Both the position numbers and the translations under genes were made by a program. Below are positions 46,989-58,978 of a DNA stretch of 64,000 nucleotides, piece by piece; position 1 is the stretch's first letter, and each line of letters begins with the position of its first letter. Origin of the DNA: Hyposmocoma kahamanoa. Its lineage: Eukaryota; Arthropoda; Insecta; Lepidoptera; Cosmopterigidae. Under the pieces are notes generated by a model, which ran no database searches, had not been told where the DNA came from, and saw only the letters and a program-made list of their open reading frames with translations. Location of the stretch: assembly GCF_003589595.1 (NCBI RefSeq), contig NW_020653397.1, positions 1,907,092-1,971,091 of the forward strand. Reading direction: 5' to 3'.

Positions 46989-48722
46989 ATGGCTCGTGCT
47001 GTATTGTTGTTAGAAGCTTTAAATTTCGATGATAGAAGAGATGTTATTTATAACACGGCTCTTTTGAGGCGTAGACTTCGCAACCAAGCCAACGCTTTGC
47101 AGCTCTCCGACTCGGAGTTTCGAGCTCACTACAGGCTCAATAAGAAGCTGTTCAGAGATTTGTGTAGTGAGCTAAAACCCTACATTACTCAGGCGAGAAG
47201 AAGAACAAAAGTTAGTGTGGAAAATAAGGTAAGAAAACATAGTATGAGACTTGGTAAACATTGTGTCACATGATGGTTTGTGTGATGGTCAAAGCTGGGT
47301 GACAAATTTTTGTGAAGCCTTAATTACAATGTGCATTTTTAGGTTCTTGCCGCATTATCTTTTTTTGCAACAGGCTCATATCAAAAGCCAGTAGGTATGA
47401 GCTATCTGCATGGACTTAGCCAGTCTAGTGTGTCGAAAGCAGTAAAAGAAGTGACAAGAGCCTTAAACCATCAAAGAATACTTTATAAGTATATACGATT
47501 TCCACAAACATCACAAGAAAGACAATCCATTGTTAATGGGTGAGAACACTTTACTTTTTATCTATTGCAAATACATAGTTATAACTACATTAGTCATTAG
47601 CTGTGGCACTCATAATTATCTGACTTTCAACAACAATTTTGAATAATTATGGAAAACAAATATCTAAAATTATCAAGTTGTATTTTATCATTAATGAAAG
47701 AAAGTGTTTTTTTTTGTTATAGTTTCTTTGACAAGTTTGGATTCCCTGGATGTTTGGGATGCATTGATGGCTCACATGTGGCAATGATAAGGCCAACAGA
47801 ACATGAGGAGAGATTTTTTAATAGAAAGCATTTCCATTCCAGAAATGTTCAAATAGTAAGTACCTACCTACTTTCCTAATTAAATATATTATATATTTTG
47901 AGTGCAACAAGTATTTATTTTGTGCTTAGGTATTTACCTTGCAGGCTAAAGAGAGCCTAAGATGATAAGACCCAACAAAGGCCATATTTAGCATATGAAA
48001 AAAGGAATTAATAGTGACGGCTAGCCACATTGCCTAATGATATAAATATATATTATGCTTTAAATTTCCAGATCTGTGATAGTGATTTAAATATTATTAA
48101 TGTTGATGCATCATTTGGTGGTGCTACACACGATGCCCACATTTGGAAACTGTCGGATGTCCAACGACATGTCCAAGACCTTTACAGTAGAGGAGAAGCC
48201 ATTTGGCTGCTTGGTGGGTATTTTTAATATTTTTTAAATGCTAATTAGCCATATAACTTAGATAAATTTAATTCTTTAAGCATTTATTAATTTTCAGGTG
48301 ATTCTGGATATCCTTTAAGACCGTGGCTTCTAACACCAATTGTGAATGCTGAACCTGGTAGTGCAGATGAAAATTATACAAATATTCACTGTCTCACAAG
48401 GAATACAGTAGAACGTTGCATTGGTGTTCTGAAAGCTCGTTGGAGGTGTTTGCTAGCACATAGAGTGTTACATTATGACCATCATACTGTGGCTAAAATC
48501 ATCAATGCGTGTGTTGTGTTGCATAACATCTGCAACAAGCATCACCTACCAGTTCCACCATTAGCAAATGCTGATAGCCGAGGAGATCAGCAGAACCAGA
48601 TGCCACCACAATCTCTGCAGAATGCCAGCTCCACAACTGGAGCTGAACAAGAGCTGTTAGCACATGGACGAGAACAAAGAAATCGCATTGTGCAGAGATT
48701 GTGGTCCACACAATCAAATTAA
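46989..48722 (+). CDS. Harbinger DDE transposase (HARBI1-like nuclease), 5 exons
   Basis: It cuts and joins DNA at the element's ends in the nucleus. Exons by inspection: 46,989-47,228, 47,343-47,539, 47,723-47,855, 48,072-48,213, 48,298-48,722. All have GT-AG borders and join in frame to 378 aa. The start ATG has a strong context (AACATGG). The N terminus (LSDSEFRAHYRLNKKLFRDL, ~39-58) is the usual Harbinger lead-in helix region. The DDE_Tnp_4 fold shows the expected triad: D161 in CIDGSHV, D211 in GATHDAHIW and E276 in NTVERCIGVLKARW. LLGDSGYPLRPWLLTP (~236-251) is a family hallmark. AATAAA follows at 48,794. The length is normal for the family. Exon borders need RNA support. Confidence 0.92.
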
Positions 48723-48844
48723 AATAATTATATTACAAATGTGTGTTATGTATGTTTGAGTAAAAAGTGTATATGGTATGTCTGGGATTTGAAAATAAAT
48801 AGATCAATGTATAATCAGTCTTTTTTATTCTAACACAAATATGT

Positions 48845-48854
48845 NNNNNNNNNN
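48845..48854. other. assembly gap of 10 N
   Basis: Ten N bases lie between the ends of the two convergent Harbinger genes, with ATGT on both sides. True length is unknown; neither coding region is affected. Confidence 0.99.
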
Positions 48855-48959
48855 ATGTAAAATCCCTACCAGCTACTTATTTTTATCAACTTACTATAAT
48901 ACAAAAGAACAAATGTTAAAAATTAATTTCAATTTTAATTAAACTATTCAAAATTTTGT

Positions 48960-50667
48960 TTATTGCTTTTGAGAGTTGCACATCATTTTCAAAATTTCGT
49001 TGATGTCTCCAGACTGTATTCGCACAATCTCCAGCAGTTGTTTCAGGGTTTCAGCTTGAATTTTGGCCGCCTCTGCCATTATTAAAGCAGCATTGGCAAG
49101 CTTATTTTCTGCTTCAACCCTGCTTCTTTCTAACTCCATCACCCATTCAGGGCTAATTCTAGATGGATCTGAAATAAAGAGTTGAGTGTTTAATTTAATA
49201 CAATACATTACGCCCTTACACTCTATTTTTCCATTGATAGATTTAGTAATATGTTTATAATTATTGATTATTAACTACTCACTTGAAATATTAGCTCTGT
49301 TACGTCTAAGGCGAGGGCGTTCAGCAACTGTCCGACTGACATGACTCTCCACACCTGTAAAAATAAACTTATGTTATCTCTTTTATAGTTTTTTAATAAA
49401 AATAGTAAAGATCGCAAAGGAAAACTAATTATACCACATTGTTGTGGCTGCTGAGTCTGTCTAACTGTGTTCTCAGCTGGTGGGCCAATCTCAGTAGGGT
49501 TATCTGTAACTGTAAAAAGACTTATAGTAAAAAACAGTTACTACTTTATTATATATATGTATACTTAGTATGAATACTACTCTACATACAAACTTGGGTG
49601 GTTTGTCCTTGTCTTGAGGTCTCTTCTTGAGGAGAATTTACCAGAAGTGGTGGTCTTAACTCCATGTTAAAATTCTCTGACTCACCTGTAAATTTATAAT
49701 ATATCTTAAAATAATACTTAAAAATATCTAACAAATTATTTATCTTAAGTGGCCCGGGGATTCAAAGAAGTGAAAGTATGTTTCAACAAAACGTGTTATG
49801 GGTTTTATCCTTAGCAAGCTCTTCCAAGCCCAAAGCAGAAGAAGTATCCCAGTTTAGCTTATATAAACACTCAGTGTAATAAATAATAATTAAAAAATCT
49901 CTACATATACAGTGATTATGTAAGTTATAACAATATAGAAGAAAAAAAATAAGAGAATGTAATATATAACATGGATGAACTTACTATTTAGTATTTCTAG
50001 ATCTACTAATGGCAGGGAAACACTGGTCTCTTGTTCTTCTTGCTGCTGCTGCTGTGTTTCAGTTACAACATTCTGAAAATAATAAATGAAAACATTTAAT
50101 GCAAAAATTAACTGAACAAAAATATTAAACTATAAAACTAGTTTTTACATAAAAGTAAAATGTTGAAGATGTTACAATTACTTACAAATAAAGGGACTCT
50201 ATGCACTGTATCACCAAACACAGCCTGCTCTCCAATAATAGCCAAGACTTTCTTGTCAATCTCTGAAAGATCATCTTGGCTACTAGGACCACCACCGGTA
50301 CCCACAGCATCCCGCCTCCTTTTAGCAAGTCTCGTTTTGCTTTTATGTTTTAAGTCAGCCCAGTACTATGAAAATCAAAAGAAAGTATTAGGTAAGAAGA
50401 AGTTAATAATTTAAACAAAAAGTTAAAGTAAAAAGATCTAGCATCTTTAGAAAAATACAACAAAAGGGACCTTACCTTTTTCCACCGTTCTCCAGACTTT
50501 GAAGATCCCGAGCCATACGAATTTAGCCTAATAGCAAGGTCATTCCACTGTTTATCAATGGCTTCTTTGGACCTTGCTCCAAGCCCCACTCCTTTCGCTA
50601 TTGTGGGATGGTCCGCAAGGAACCCCAACAATTCCTCCAATTGGTCGTTAGAGACTCTGTTGGCCAT
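48960..50667 (-). CDS. Harbinger Myb/SANT-like partner protein, 7 exons
   Basis: In Harbinger elements a Myb-like protein binds the ends and helps carry the transposase into the nucleus. Exons in transcript order: 50,667-50,476, 50,365-50,186, 50,072-49,985, 49,685-49,590, 49,509-49,435, 49,354-49,283, 49,168-48,960. They join in frame to 303 aa. Residues 1-70 form the SANT/Myb-like domain with W41, W62 and W66. A basic stretch (KHKSKTRLAKRRRD, 71-84) could be a nuclear signal. A Q run lies at 131-135, and a charged alpha-helical, likely coiled-coil region at ~245-285. ATG 50,667 is preferred because an acceptor-like TTTTAG precedes it; an ATG at 50,685 is in frame. Exon 5 has alternative sites: a second acceptor 6 nt on and a donor 3 nt earlier. 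The stop TAA lies inside an AATAAA. Confidence 0.85.
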
Positions 50668-51524
50668 TTCTAAAACACAGGACATTAAAGTTAAAAAATA
50701 AACTTTGCAGCTATTTTATTTTCTAGGTAAATAGGTACCACTGTTACTTACTTTGAGAGAGGTGATGAAGATGTTTGCTCACGAAATAAAATGAATACAC
50801 TGATTCAATGCTGATGGGGACTCAACCACTTGTAACACAAACTTTACCACTTGAAATCGACGCCAAGTTATTTTTTCTAATAAGTTTTTTCATATTTGTT
50901 TATAAAATAGGCGAGCGCGGCGCGAATTCATCTGTTAGAACTTGACATTCCAAAAATAGTTCCTGTGATTGCTACTAAATTGCTTTTGGCGCTAGTGTTG
51001 TTGTCAAAGTCAGCAAAAAGTGCATTTAAACAATCAGCGAGCGATTAGCCAGCGATAACATACGTAATACGCTCTTAGCAATGGATCGCACGATCATTGC
51101 GCGATCACTGCGCGATTATTGCTGATTGCTATTTTTTACGTAATCAGCCTGCCGTTCTTTACACTACTAACAAACGAAACTTACAATATTAACGGAAACA
51201 ATTTATGTACCCACATCAACAACATAAACTATAAAAATATAAATCGTACAAAGTAAAGAACTTTTTTCCGTTCAGATTATAAGTTACCTACGATGATAAA
51301 GGAGTCTATATAGGTTCATAGAGCGTAAAACGGTTTTACAATTTTAACAAATACGAATTCAACTTGATTTTTAAATTGAAAATGAAGACAGAAAATACCT
51401 GTATATATAATATTATATACCTGTAGTGAACTATAAGGCCCGTAACACACTTGACTAAAACTTTGCTGAATAATAAACAACACAAAGTTCTCAAAAATTT
51501 TCATATTCTACTGCGATTATTCAC

Positions 51525-51730
51525 GGAAATAAACCGGGTTCATTCCTTAATTTGCCATCCTTAGAGGTGGAATATTTCCATCAAACTTGAATTAGACCAC
51601 TACTGAGGTAGTCCCTTTTCAACAAAAAATAATTATCGAAATCGTGTTCACAGATTTCAGAGTAATTGCGTAATATACTCAAAAAAAAAATTGGAATTAA
51701 GAACCTCGTCCGTTTTTTTTTTTAAATCTG
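51525..51730 (+). repeat. interspersed repeat, family F
   Basis: It carries 'gggttcattccttaatttgc' and 'gaggtggaatatttccatca', ending near 'ttaagaacctcgtccg'. A diverged copy lying about 370 bp beyond the Harbinger element. Confidence 0.65.
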
Positions 51731-52016
51731 ATTCAATGGTTATAGAGATATTTCAATGAATACTTCTCTTTTGTGTTCCGTCCGGGGACTACGAACGTAT
51801 TTTACAGTAAGAGAGTATATGTTATACCTAAAAAGGCAAATATTCTACGTCTACCTTACATTCTTTAAAAAGCCCACGATACCATTTCGCCTTAAGTACC
51901 TAAGTGGCCTAGCATTAACGGTAGAAAAGATTCGGTCCACATCAATTTATTGGCAAGTAGAAACGAAAAGCCCCAAAGGGCCTATATGCTATATATTATG
52001 ATTTAAAAACAGTAAA

Positions 52017-52244
52017 CATTGACTTACAATTATATGGACGTCGGGTCCGCGCTAAAAAGTGTCCGCACTTGTAAGGCGCTAAAATCGTATACAGAGCGCC
52101 AAACTCCGCTTTAGTCTTCATTTGTTCTACTGACAGCGCGATACTGCGATGACATTACAATTTAAATTTCGAATAGGTTGACTTGGGACATTTTTTTCGT
52201 GGTTTTTGTATTAGACCCGTCGTCCATTTATTTGTAAGTCAATG
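52017..52244. mobile_element. hAT-like MITE, 228 bp, copy 2
   Basis: Inverted relative to copy 1 at 24,347 and exactly the same length. The ends CATTGACTTAC / GTAAGTCAATG are intact. The flanking 8-bp direct repeat is ACAGTAAA (52,009-52,016 and 52,245-52,252). By eye the two copies differ at only a few positions, suggesting recent transposition. Confidence 0.88.
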
Positions 52245-52799
52245 ACAGTAAATCACATTAAGTCTGAGTTTAACATGAAGATGATCTATGAGCACGTCCT
52301 CTCATTTTGAGAATTTTGATGTAAACGATGACGGAACGACCCAACGTCAAGAATAGCGGAAGGAAGAGGAAATTCGAGAACAATTCAAAATTTTAGCCAG
52401 GAACCTGTAAAGAGTGTGATAAAAAGGTACAATGACGATGAAGGTGAACATCGTCACAAGTTTTGTAGCAAAACACATAAGATTCGCAAATCAAACGCGC
52501 TATTCTTAACAGGCATTTCCAACGCCATGTTATTCAATATTCTATCCAAAGAATCAGTCAGTAATCTCCCACAGTGTTATTAGTAGAAGATCAATCAAGA
52601 TTACGTCCGTTCACCCTTTCACCCCGCGATTGTTTCATCAAAGTGTCGATGATGAGGGGACCGATTTCTTGTTACTTACTGTTCTGCCAAATTTCGAAGG
52701 GACGTCGGCTTCTAATGTATAAGTAATAAACATTGTAGAAGAATCAGACGTGTTGAGGACAGATACCACTGGTAAAATGTTATTGTAAATTTAGTAACA

Positions 52800-53010
52800 C
52801 TAGCTACTACCTTCCTATTTCTGCCGCTTAGCAATAACGTGAGCATTACTGCGTTCCGGTTTTGAAGGGAAAGGGTGCTGGTGAAATTACAGGCGCATAG
52901 GACTTGTCATCTTAAGCTACTAAGTACTGCTTGGCGGTAGAAATAAGTAAACTGGCAGTACTTCCCTGGATACACTCTTTCACAACGAGCTTTACTGGTA
53001 CTAAACTTAA
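52800..53010. repeat. family A repeat, rearranged
   Basis: A minus-strand segment (52,808-52,910, 'attactgcgttccggttttg') is followed at once by a plus-strand end segment (52,921-53,010, 'ctgcttggcggtagaaataa', 'ctttactggtactaaac'). The junction implies an inversion or two independent fragments. Confidence 0.65.
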
Positions 53011-53011
53011 A

Positions 53012-53250
53012 AGTCATTCATCCCCTAGTTTGCCACCCTTGGAGGTGGAATGTTTTCTTCAAATTAAAATAAAATAAATGGAACCAATACTGAGGTACCC
53101 TCTTCCCGACAAACAAGAATCATCAAAATCGGTTCACAAAAGCCATCGCGTTATTAAAAAGCAAAAGTTATCGCGTAACATACATACGAAAAAAAATACA
53201 GTCCAATTGAGAGCCTCCTCCTCTTTAAGAAGTCGGTTAAAAAGAGAGCC
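53012..53250 (+). repeat. interspersed repeat, family F
   Basis: It starts 'attcatcccctagtttgcca', includes 'actgaggtaccctcttcccg' and ends 'aagaagtcggttaaaaag'. It abuts the family A fragment before it. A 62-codon open frame crosses it but is not conserved in other copies. Confidence 0.7.
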
Positions 53251-53859
53251 GAGAGCTCCGTCCTAATTCTATTTTATGTGTCCATCAAAATATTACTGAA
53301 TTTACGAAACACAGCGAAATGCACAAATATAATACTAGAAATAAAGATAAATTAATCATGCCTCTATTCTAATTGCAAAAATTCCAAGTAATTAATCGCG
53401 ATAAGGAATTATATATTTCAATAAAATACCGTCCGAAATTTCAGAGTCACGTGTGAGGTTTGAGGCTTACTGGAATAAAACTATTATTATTAATTAAGAG
53501 CAATGTGATCTTATTATAGTTCTACAATGTACTAACTAAAACTAATCTCTCAATCGTTAAAGTGTTTGACAAACAAAATCTAATTGGCCCAAAATGCGCA
53601 GTCAACCCCTCACTGCGCGACAAAGAACATGCGGGGCCGAAAAAGCTCGCACTAGTAGCATTTATTAACTTATAATCTGCCCTATTCACGATATGGGCCT
53701 CTTTTGCCTATCTATAGTTTTATTTACTTCCATCACAACACTGAAACTGTGTCTTGAAATTGAAGTTTGTGAGTTATCAGATGGACTCGCTGACTTGAAC
53801 CACGTTCCTTGGTATATAATAAAGCCCCACGTGATCATAATGAATATTTAAGCATTAAT

Positions 53860-53950
53860 ATATTATCGACTAATATCGTTCATAGGATGTTAAAACGTCT
53901 CTTCTGCAAAGTTGTAATTTTGCAGATGTGACCTTGTGATACCAATAGTG
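53860..53950 (+). repeat. short interspersed repeat, family I
   Basis: 'attatcgactaatatcgttc' and 'ttgcagatgtgaccttgtga' match 18.93 kb. Confidence 0.55.
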
Positions 53951-54029
53951 TGAATTGATAGGCACTAAGTCCTGTCTACTCATTGGTATAGTTAAAATAT
54001 TTTCGCTCTGGATATCTTACTTTCGAGAA

Positions 54030-54335
54030 TTTAAGTAGCAATAGAGCTTCTTGTAAAAAGTTCGCCCAGGGTCAGTCACATTACCTATTTCTGCCGACAA
54101 GAAGTAATGTCAGCATTACTGTGTTCTGGTTTTGAAGGGTAAAGGGTGCTGGTGAAATCACAGGCACATGGGACTTGGCAACTTATGTTTCATCGTGATG
54201 GGCGCAGTGGCAGTACCTCTCAGATCTTTGCGATTTAAAGCTCTGAGTTGCACTGTAATTGTTATGGCGTGTAGCTTAACATCATGCGCACGACTTGTTT
54301 GTCCCGTCACTTGATATTGTTTAAAAAAATGGTTC
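54030..54335 (-). repeat. family A repeat, near full length
   Basis: It runs from 'agcaatagagcttcttgtaa' to 'tgtcccgtcacttgatattg' with all blocks of the family in order. It is a full reverse counterpart of 8,595-8,904. Confidence 0.8.
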
Positions 54336-54399
54336 GTATAAATATTAATATATGAATAGACTTTTAATATTATATTAGATTTTTTTTTTCTTTTCATTT

Positions 54400-54610
54400 T
54401 CGAAACAGTAGAGCTTTATGTGGAAGAGTTTGTTCAGGGAAGTTCTGTCAACTTACCTATTTCTGAGGGCTAGCAGTAACGTGAGCATTACTGCGTTTTG
54501 GTTTTGAAGGGAAAGGGTGCTGGTGAAATTACAGGCACATGAGACTTGTCAGCTTATGTCTCGGATGCAGTGACAGTTCTCTTCAGCTCTTTACCGCCGC
54601 TCAGGTGGAC
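54400..54610 (-). repeat. family A repeat, 5'-truncated in consensus orientation
   Basis: It has the end-block 'acagtagagctttatgtgga', then 'gagcattactgcgttttggt' and 'gtgctggtgaaattacaggc', and fades after 'agctctttaccgc'. It lies 65 bp from another copy in the same orientation. Confidence 0.7.
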
Positions 54611-55587
54611 AAGAACTAAAAATTACATCCTGTACTTTCAAATAGACGTGTGGAAACTGGTTACGAAACATATCTAGATGTTGGAAGAACAGCGTCTCCA
54701 ACAACCTGCCAAATTCACAGGGCCTTCGTAATCTGTTTTCGACAATAACCTACTTTACGTGGTTTGCTTTACTTGGTAATGTGAACAATTGGATAAATAA
54801 TAATGCCCTCGATCAAAACCCCTCTACTTATCTTTCCAAGTACGATATTGTTCGTTAAATTATCCGATAAAAGTAAGCTATCAATTGACAACCCTACTTC
54901 TAGCAAACATAATTGCATTTCAACCTTGTAATCAAGATAATAACTAGGTCTACGCCCTAGGGCTAAATACCTAATACCTAAGGGTATTCCTAGAATAGGG
55001 GATGATTAACGGTTGGACTTGATCGGGGAATAAGTTTTGAATACCGCTGTACATTTAAGGGTGAATAGATCACTATGGTATAGTGATGGGCTTTAGTTTG
55101 CTATCTAATACAGAAGTATAGAGTATTAAGTAATAGATATATGTAGTTTGTAACCGTAGAGTAACATTGATAGGTATTTTACTAATATAAAATAATACTG
55201 GTGAATAATTTATATTTTTAGTCGTTTCTTGATTTCAATATATTGGAATAAATAGATTTTTCAACATAACTTTAACAAGAGAACAAAACTTGGCTGAATG
55301 TGTGTAAATATAAGTCATTGTATAAATTTCACTGCTGTCAAAATTGTCTCTGTACCTTTCGTCACTTGCCTGTGCTAAAATAAACCGCGTTAAATACAAT
55401 TAGTGATTTTGATCCCATAGCAATGAGAATATACAGTTTGATTTTCACGTCATTACATAGGATTTGATATTTACGTTAAATTATATCTTTACAATGTTTA
55501 TTCGAGACTGCGATGGGTAAATTACAGAACATTGTGATAAGACAGCGTTGCGACGTGGAAGAAGATATAGTGAGAAAGCTACTACAC

Positions 55588-55685
55588 ATGGGTGACAGGA
55601 CGCAGTGGCAGTGACCCTCAAGGTCTTTGCAATTTAAACCCCTGAGTCGCACTGTTTGTCCCGTCACTTGATTTCATAAAAAAAA
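55588..55685 (-). repeat. family A repeat, terminal fragment
   Basis: It contains 'gtgacaggacgcagtggcag' and 'gtcccgtcacttgatttcat'. Only about 100 bp remain. Confidence 0.65.
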
Positions 55686-55950
55686 CCAAATGCTTGTTAC
55701 TCTATATCGTCCCATCACTATCCGTATACGTTTGACAGGTTAATAGAGTTAGAAATTATTTAGGAACAGTGAATTAAGTATTCCGTTTTTCACCGGCTCA
55801 CAGTAAATAACGGACGGTCGGAAAATTCTAGACTTTTTAATAATTAATTTTAACTCGACGTTTGAAGGTACACTTAGGTCGGAAATGAATTATTGTGGCG
55901 GCATGTTACTTGTTCAATCTTAAACTCCACATGCATTTGTCTTCAGTATC

Positions 55951-56300
55951 TTGCTATTTGGTATGGAGTGTTGGACCCTGACCCCAGCATTATATTCAAA
56001 AGTGAAGTCTTTTAAAATGGGGCTGTACAGACGTATGCTTGAAATATCGCGGGTACAAAATGTTACCAATGTTGACGTTCTTCGTCGAATGGGAAAAAAG
56101 TTTGAAATAATACAGAACTGTAAAGAAAAGTAAGCTGCAGTATTATTCCAACTAATAATACAGAGGAAAATCCAAGGAAAGCGTAGTTGTGGCACCTGGA
56201 AAACCTCGTAGTTGAAAAATCTGAGAGACTGGTGCCACCTTAGCACACGTGCGGCTGCTTCAAAAATGAGAATAGCCGAGATGCGCCAACCTCCTTAAAG
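55951..56300 (+). pseudogene. LINE polyprotein C-terminal remnant
   Basis: Residues GMECWTLTPALYSKVKSFKM, then LYRRMLEISRV and NVTNVDVLRRMGKK, match the region after the RT domain in endonuclease-type LINEs (the 'GCETWTL...RRILRI...VTNEEVL' pattern). After a stop at about 56,131, degraded coding continues, with KIQGKRSCG-like and LKNLRDW-like pieces. No catalytic motif remains. Dead fragment of a family different from the 34-kb one. Confidence 0.75.
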
Positions 56301-56489
56301 AAGCAGCACACTAAGAAGAATATGTTCTCAACCCTTGTAAAAGAGGGAAGTACCTGCCAGTATACCAATTTTTGCAGCCAAAGTGTAGTATTATTGACAT
56401 GTAAATGTATATTAAAATCTGTTTAGATTGATTAAAGAAGACACGCTGTCAATTTTATTTAAAAAAAAACAATAAATAAGTACAAAAAT

Positions 56490-56779
56490 AAATACAATGA
56501 ATAGCGACATCTCTAGCCGGGGCTGGTAGCTGTAAAGGTATCTAACTGCGTGACGAAATATCATAGATTTCTCATAGATAGCGCTACGACTAAACGTCGT
56601 TGAAAAAACCAAATACAAAAGTTACGACGCAAGCACATAGAAAAATTTGTGAGGTCCACTGGTTCGTTCCGTGGCTTAATTGGTATAGCGTCTAGCACGG
56701 TATGCTAGAAGACGTCGTTTCGAATCCGGCCGGATCGAAGGAATTTTTTCTAAGTGTACGATCTTTGTATTAATAACTA
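56490..56779 (+). repeat. tRNA-derived SINE, family B, long form
   Basis: Collinear with 43,875-44,166: the leader 'gcgacatctctagccggggc', then a head with box A 'TGGCTTAATTGGTATAGCG' and box B 'GTTTCGAATCCGGC', then 'acgatctttgtattaataac'. Confidence 0.8.
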
Positions 56780-58736
56780 TAAAAAATATTTTTATATTTT
56801 AAATAACAACAATATTACAATTGTAATATAAATGTAAATGTATTTTGTCGGTCTCTGAAACGAAATCCAGGTCAATCGATAGAAAGGACAAACCACACGC
56901 ACAGACAAAGCACCTTTATTGATATTAATGTTTCCACCATGATTATACAGTTTCCGGAAATTCTCACATTTATATATTTAGTTTGAAGGCCGCTCCTTGG
57001 GGAAAGACGCTTTTATACTTTCGTTAACTCATTGCTAGTGTGGTGGAGTGTGTAGAACATAGACAATTCACCAATGAGGGCAGAAATGGTATTTATTTTG
57101 TTTGAAAATAATTAGGCCTTATGCTGCGGTCATAAGAAATACGAGGTTTTTTGTCATTGTCAATTTTAAAAATCGAATGTCAATCATTACATAATTTAAA
57201 TAAAGGAAAAAGCGCCAACATCTGAAGAGGCTGTACGGCAGAACATTTGCCTATCCAAACAAATCGCAGAAAATTGAAAAATATAAAATATATTACCTGA
57301 GTTTGTTACGCTACTGCATAGTATTTTATTGTCTCTACAGTATAGCCTGTGTTATTATAGAACAGTGCCCAGCAGTGGAACTTTTTAGTATGAATCTTTA
57401 AACAATATTGTGCCAGAGAGCGGAAACTAGAGAGAGAACTACATTGGTATTTTCAATTTACATTTATAATTCAAAATACCTTAATTCTTGTTCTTGGTTT
57501 TTAAAAACCATCTTGTACTGTATTTGTATTATAGTTCACATCTGGATGCAGGCCTTTTGAGAAAAGAAAGTTTGCAAGCATGTTAAGGAAGTAATCCTGC
57601 AATAAATAAGGTAGCCAGAAAAATACCTAAACATCGTTCGGCCAAACAGCGTAGGTAGGTACCTACAAAACGTCCCTTATGTCTGTAGGTAAAAACACCC
57701 TCTAATCCGCGTCAGCTGCTCCTGACTGGTCCACCCCGCCCACCCCTTCACACACCCGCATTTACCCTTGTTTACACACCACTAACCATTGACCCTCAAC
57801 TCCTAATACTTCACTCTACAATAGAGCTCATTTAAGAATGGCCGTACAGACAGCTGCCCAGAAATATTTGAACTCTTTTAGTGTAATGGTTCACTACAGC
57901 GTAGCATAGAAATTGTGCGTTTGCAAGGGAGGTCAAGTTAAACTGGTCTAGGTCAAAAGGGCCACGGCCCTCCTGTCAAATACATAATGAGTGTTTTTTT
58001 TTATATTTTTAGCATTAAATGTGTACGATCGATGCCGGGTACCGGATTTAATGGATTTACCCGAAATTTGGGGAGTTTTTCGTGTGATTAATTAGGTAAT
58101 TAGATTTTTATCGGGGAGGTATGCCTCTACCATTGTTTTGTTGGTAATTTTGCATTTGTACGCTTTTTACACCTGTTAAATGACTAACCGGCAGAAGCTG
58201 TAACCATCATAATATGTATATTCTATAGTCTCGTACAGTGGGCCACAGCCCGAAATATTCAAACTGTCAAAAATGGGTCTTACGACAATTATAAGTAACA
58301 AGTACAAGCAGTTTGAAAAAGAGATCTGACTGAATAAACTCATTCAGTCGGATGTGGGGCCTCATGTACCATTTTTAATGGCAAAATGTTACATTATTAT
58401 TTCCTTTAATAAACAAAACATTTGTCTTATAAAATCGTCTGTATCATTCATATAATATTTCCTATGTAACATAAATATACAAATATAAAACCCTGTATCC
58501 CTGAAGGGTAGGCAGAGATTACGGATCTCTACTTGATTTTAAGCATTCAATAAAATTAAATGGCGACTTGAACATTGAGCATTTAATTTTCTCCTTTCCG
58601 GCATGGACAAAACCGTCAATGTTTTGCACTTTTCAAAAATGGCAGCATGTCGCTAACGGCGGGAAAGCGGCGACGACGTGTCGCTCGGAATGCGCCTGCG
58701 CACCTTATAATTATAGTAAAGACATACAGGGACATA

Positions 58737-58978
58737 CAGGGTGATAGTTTGTTTATTCATCTTAAAACGCAAAGTTTTTGAAGACACGTCGTGGCTGCAA
58801 TGAAAGTGTTAGGTGTACCTGGACATAAACTATCTATTCCCAAAATTTCATCTAACCTGTCAAGCATTTGCTGCTTTCTTGAATAATAAACACACGCAAG
58901 TACACTTTCACGTTTGTACTAAGATGATAAAATAAGATATGAGTTGAAATTGACCAATTCATCAGTAGTGTCACCCTG
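58737..58978. mobile_element. candidate MITE with CAGGGTGA ends and TA duplication
   Basis: CAGGGTGA (left) and TCACCCTG (right) are inverse and TA flanks both (58,735-58,736; 58,979-58,980). The left end is preceded by a tandem 'gacatacagg' duplication. The inverted repeat is short, so this is weaker than the other MITE calls. Confidence 0.45.

Larger units (their letters stand above)
46636..51151. mobile_element. complete PIF/Harbinger DNA transposon
   Basis: This element of about 4.5 kb (it contains a 10-N gap) begins CAGGCTGATTACGTA and ends with the inverse TACGTAATCAGCCTG. CCG flanks both sides (46,633-46,635 and 51,152-51,154), the 3-bp duplication expected of this superfamily. GCGAT/ATCGC-rich subterminal motifs occur near both ends. 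Inside are the two genes typical of Harbinger: a DDE transposase (+) and a Myb/SANT-like protein (-), transcribed towards each other. Both have complete splice sites and uninterrupted frames, so the copy may be autonomous or recently active. It lies in the upstream hth intron. Confidence 0.93.
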
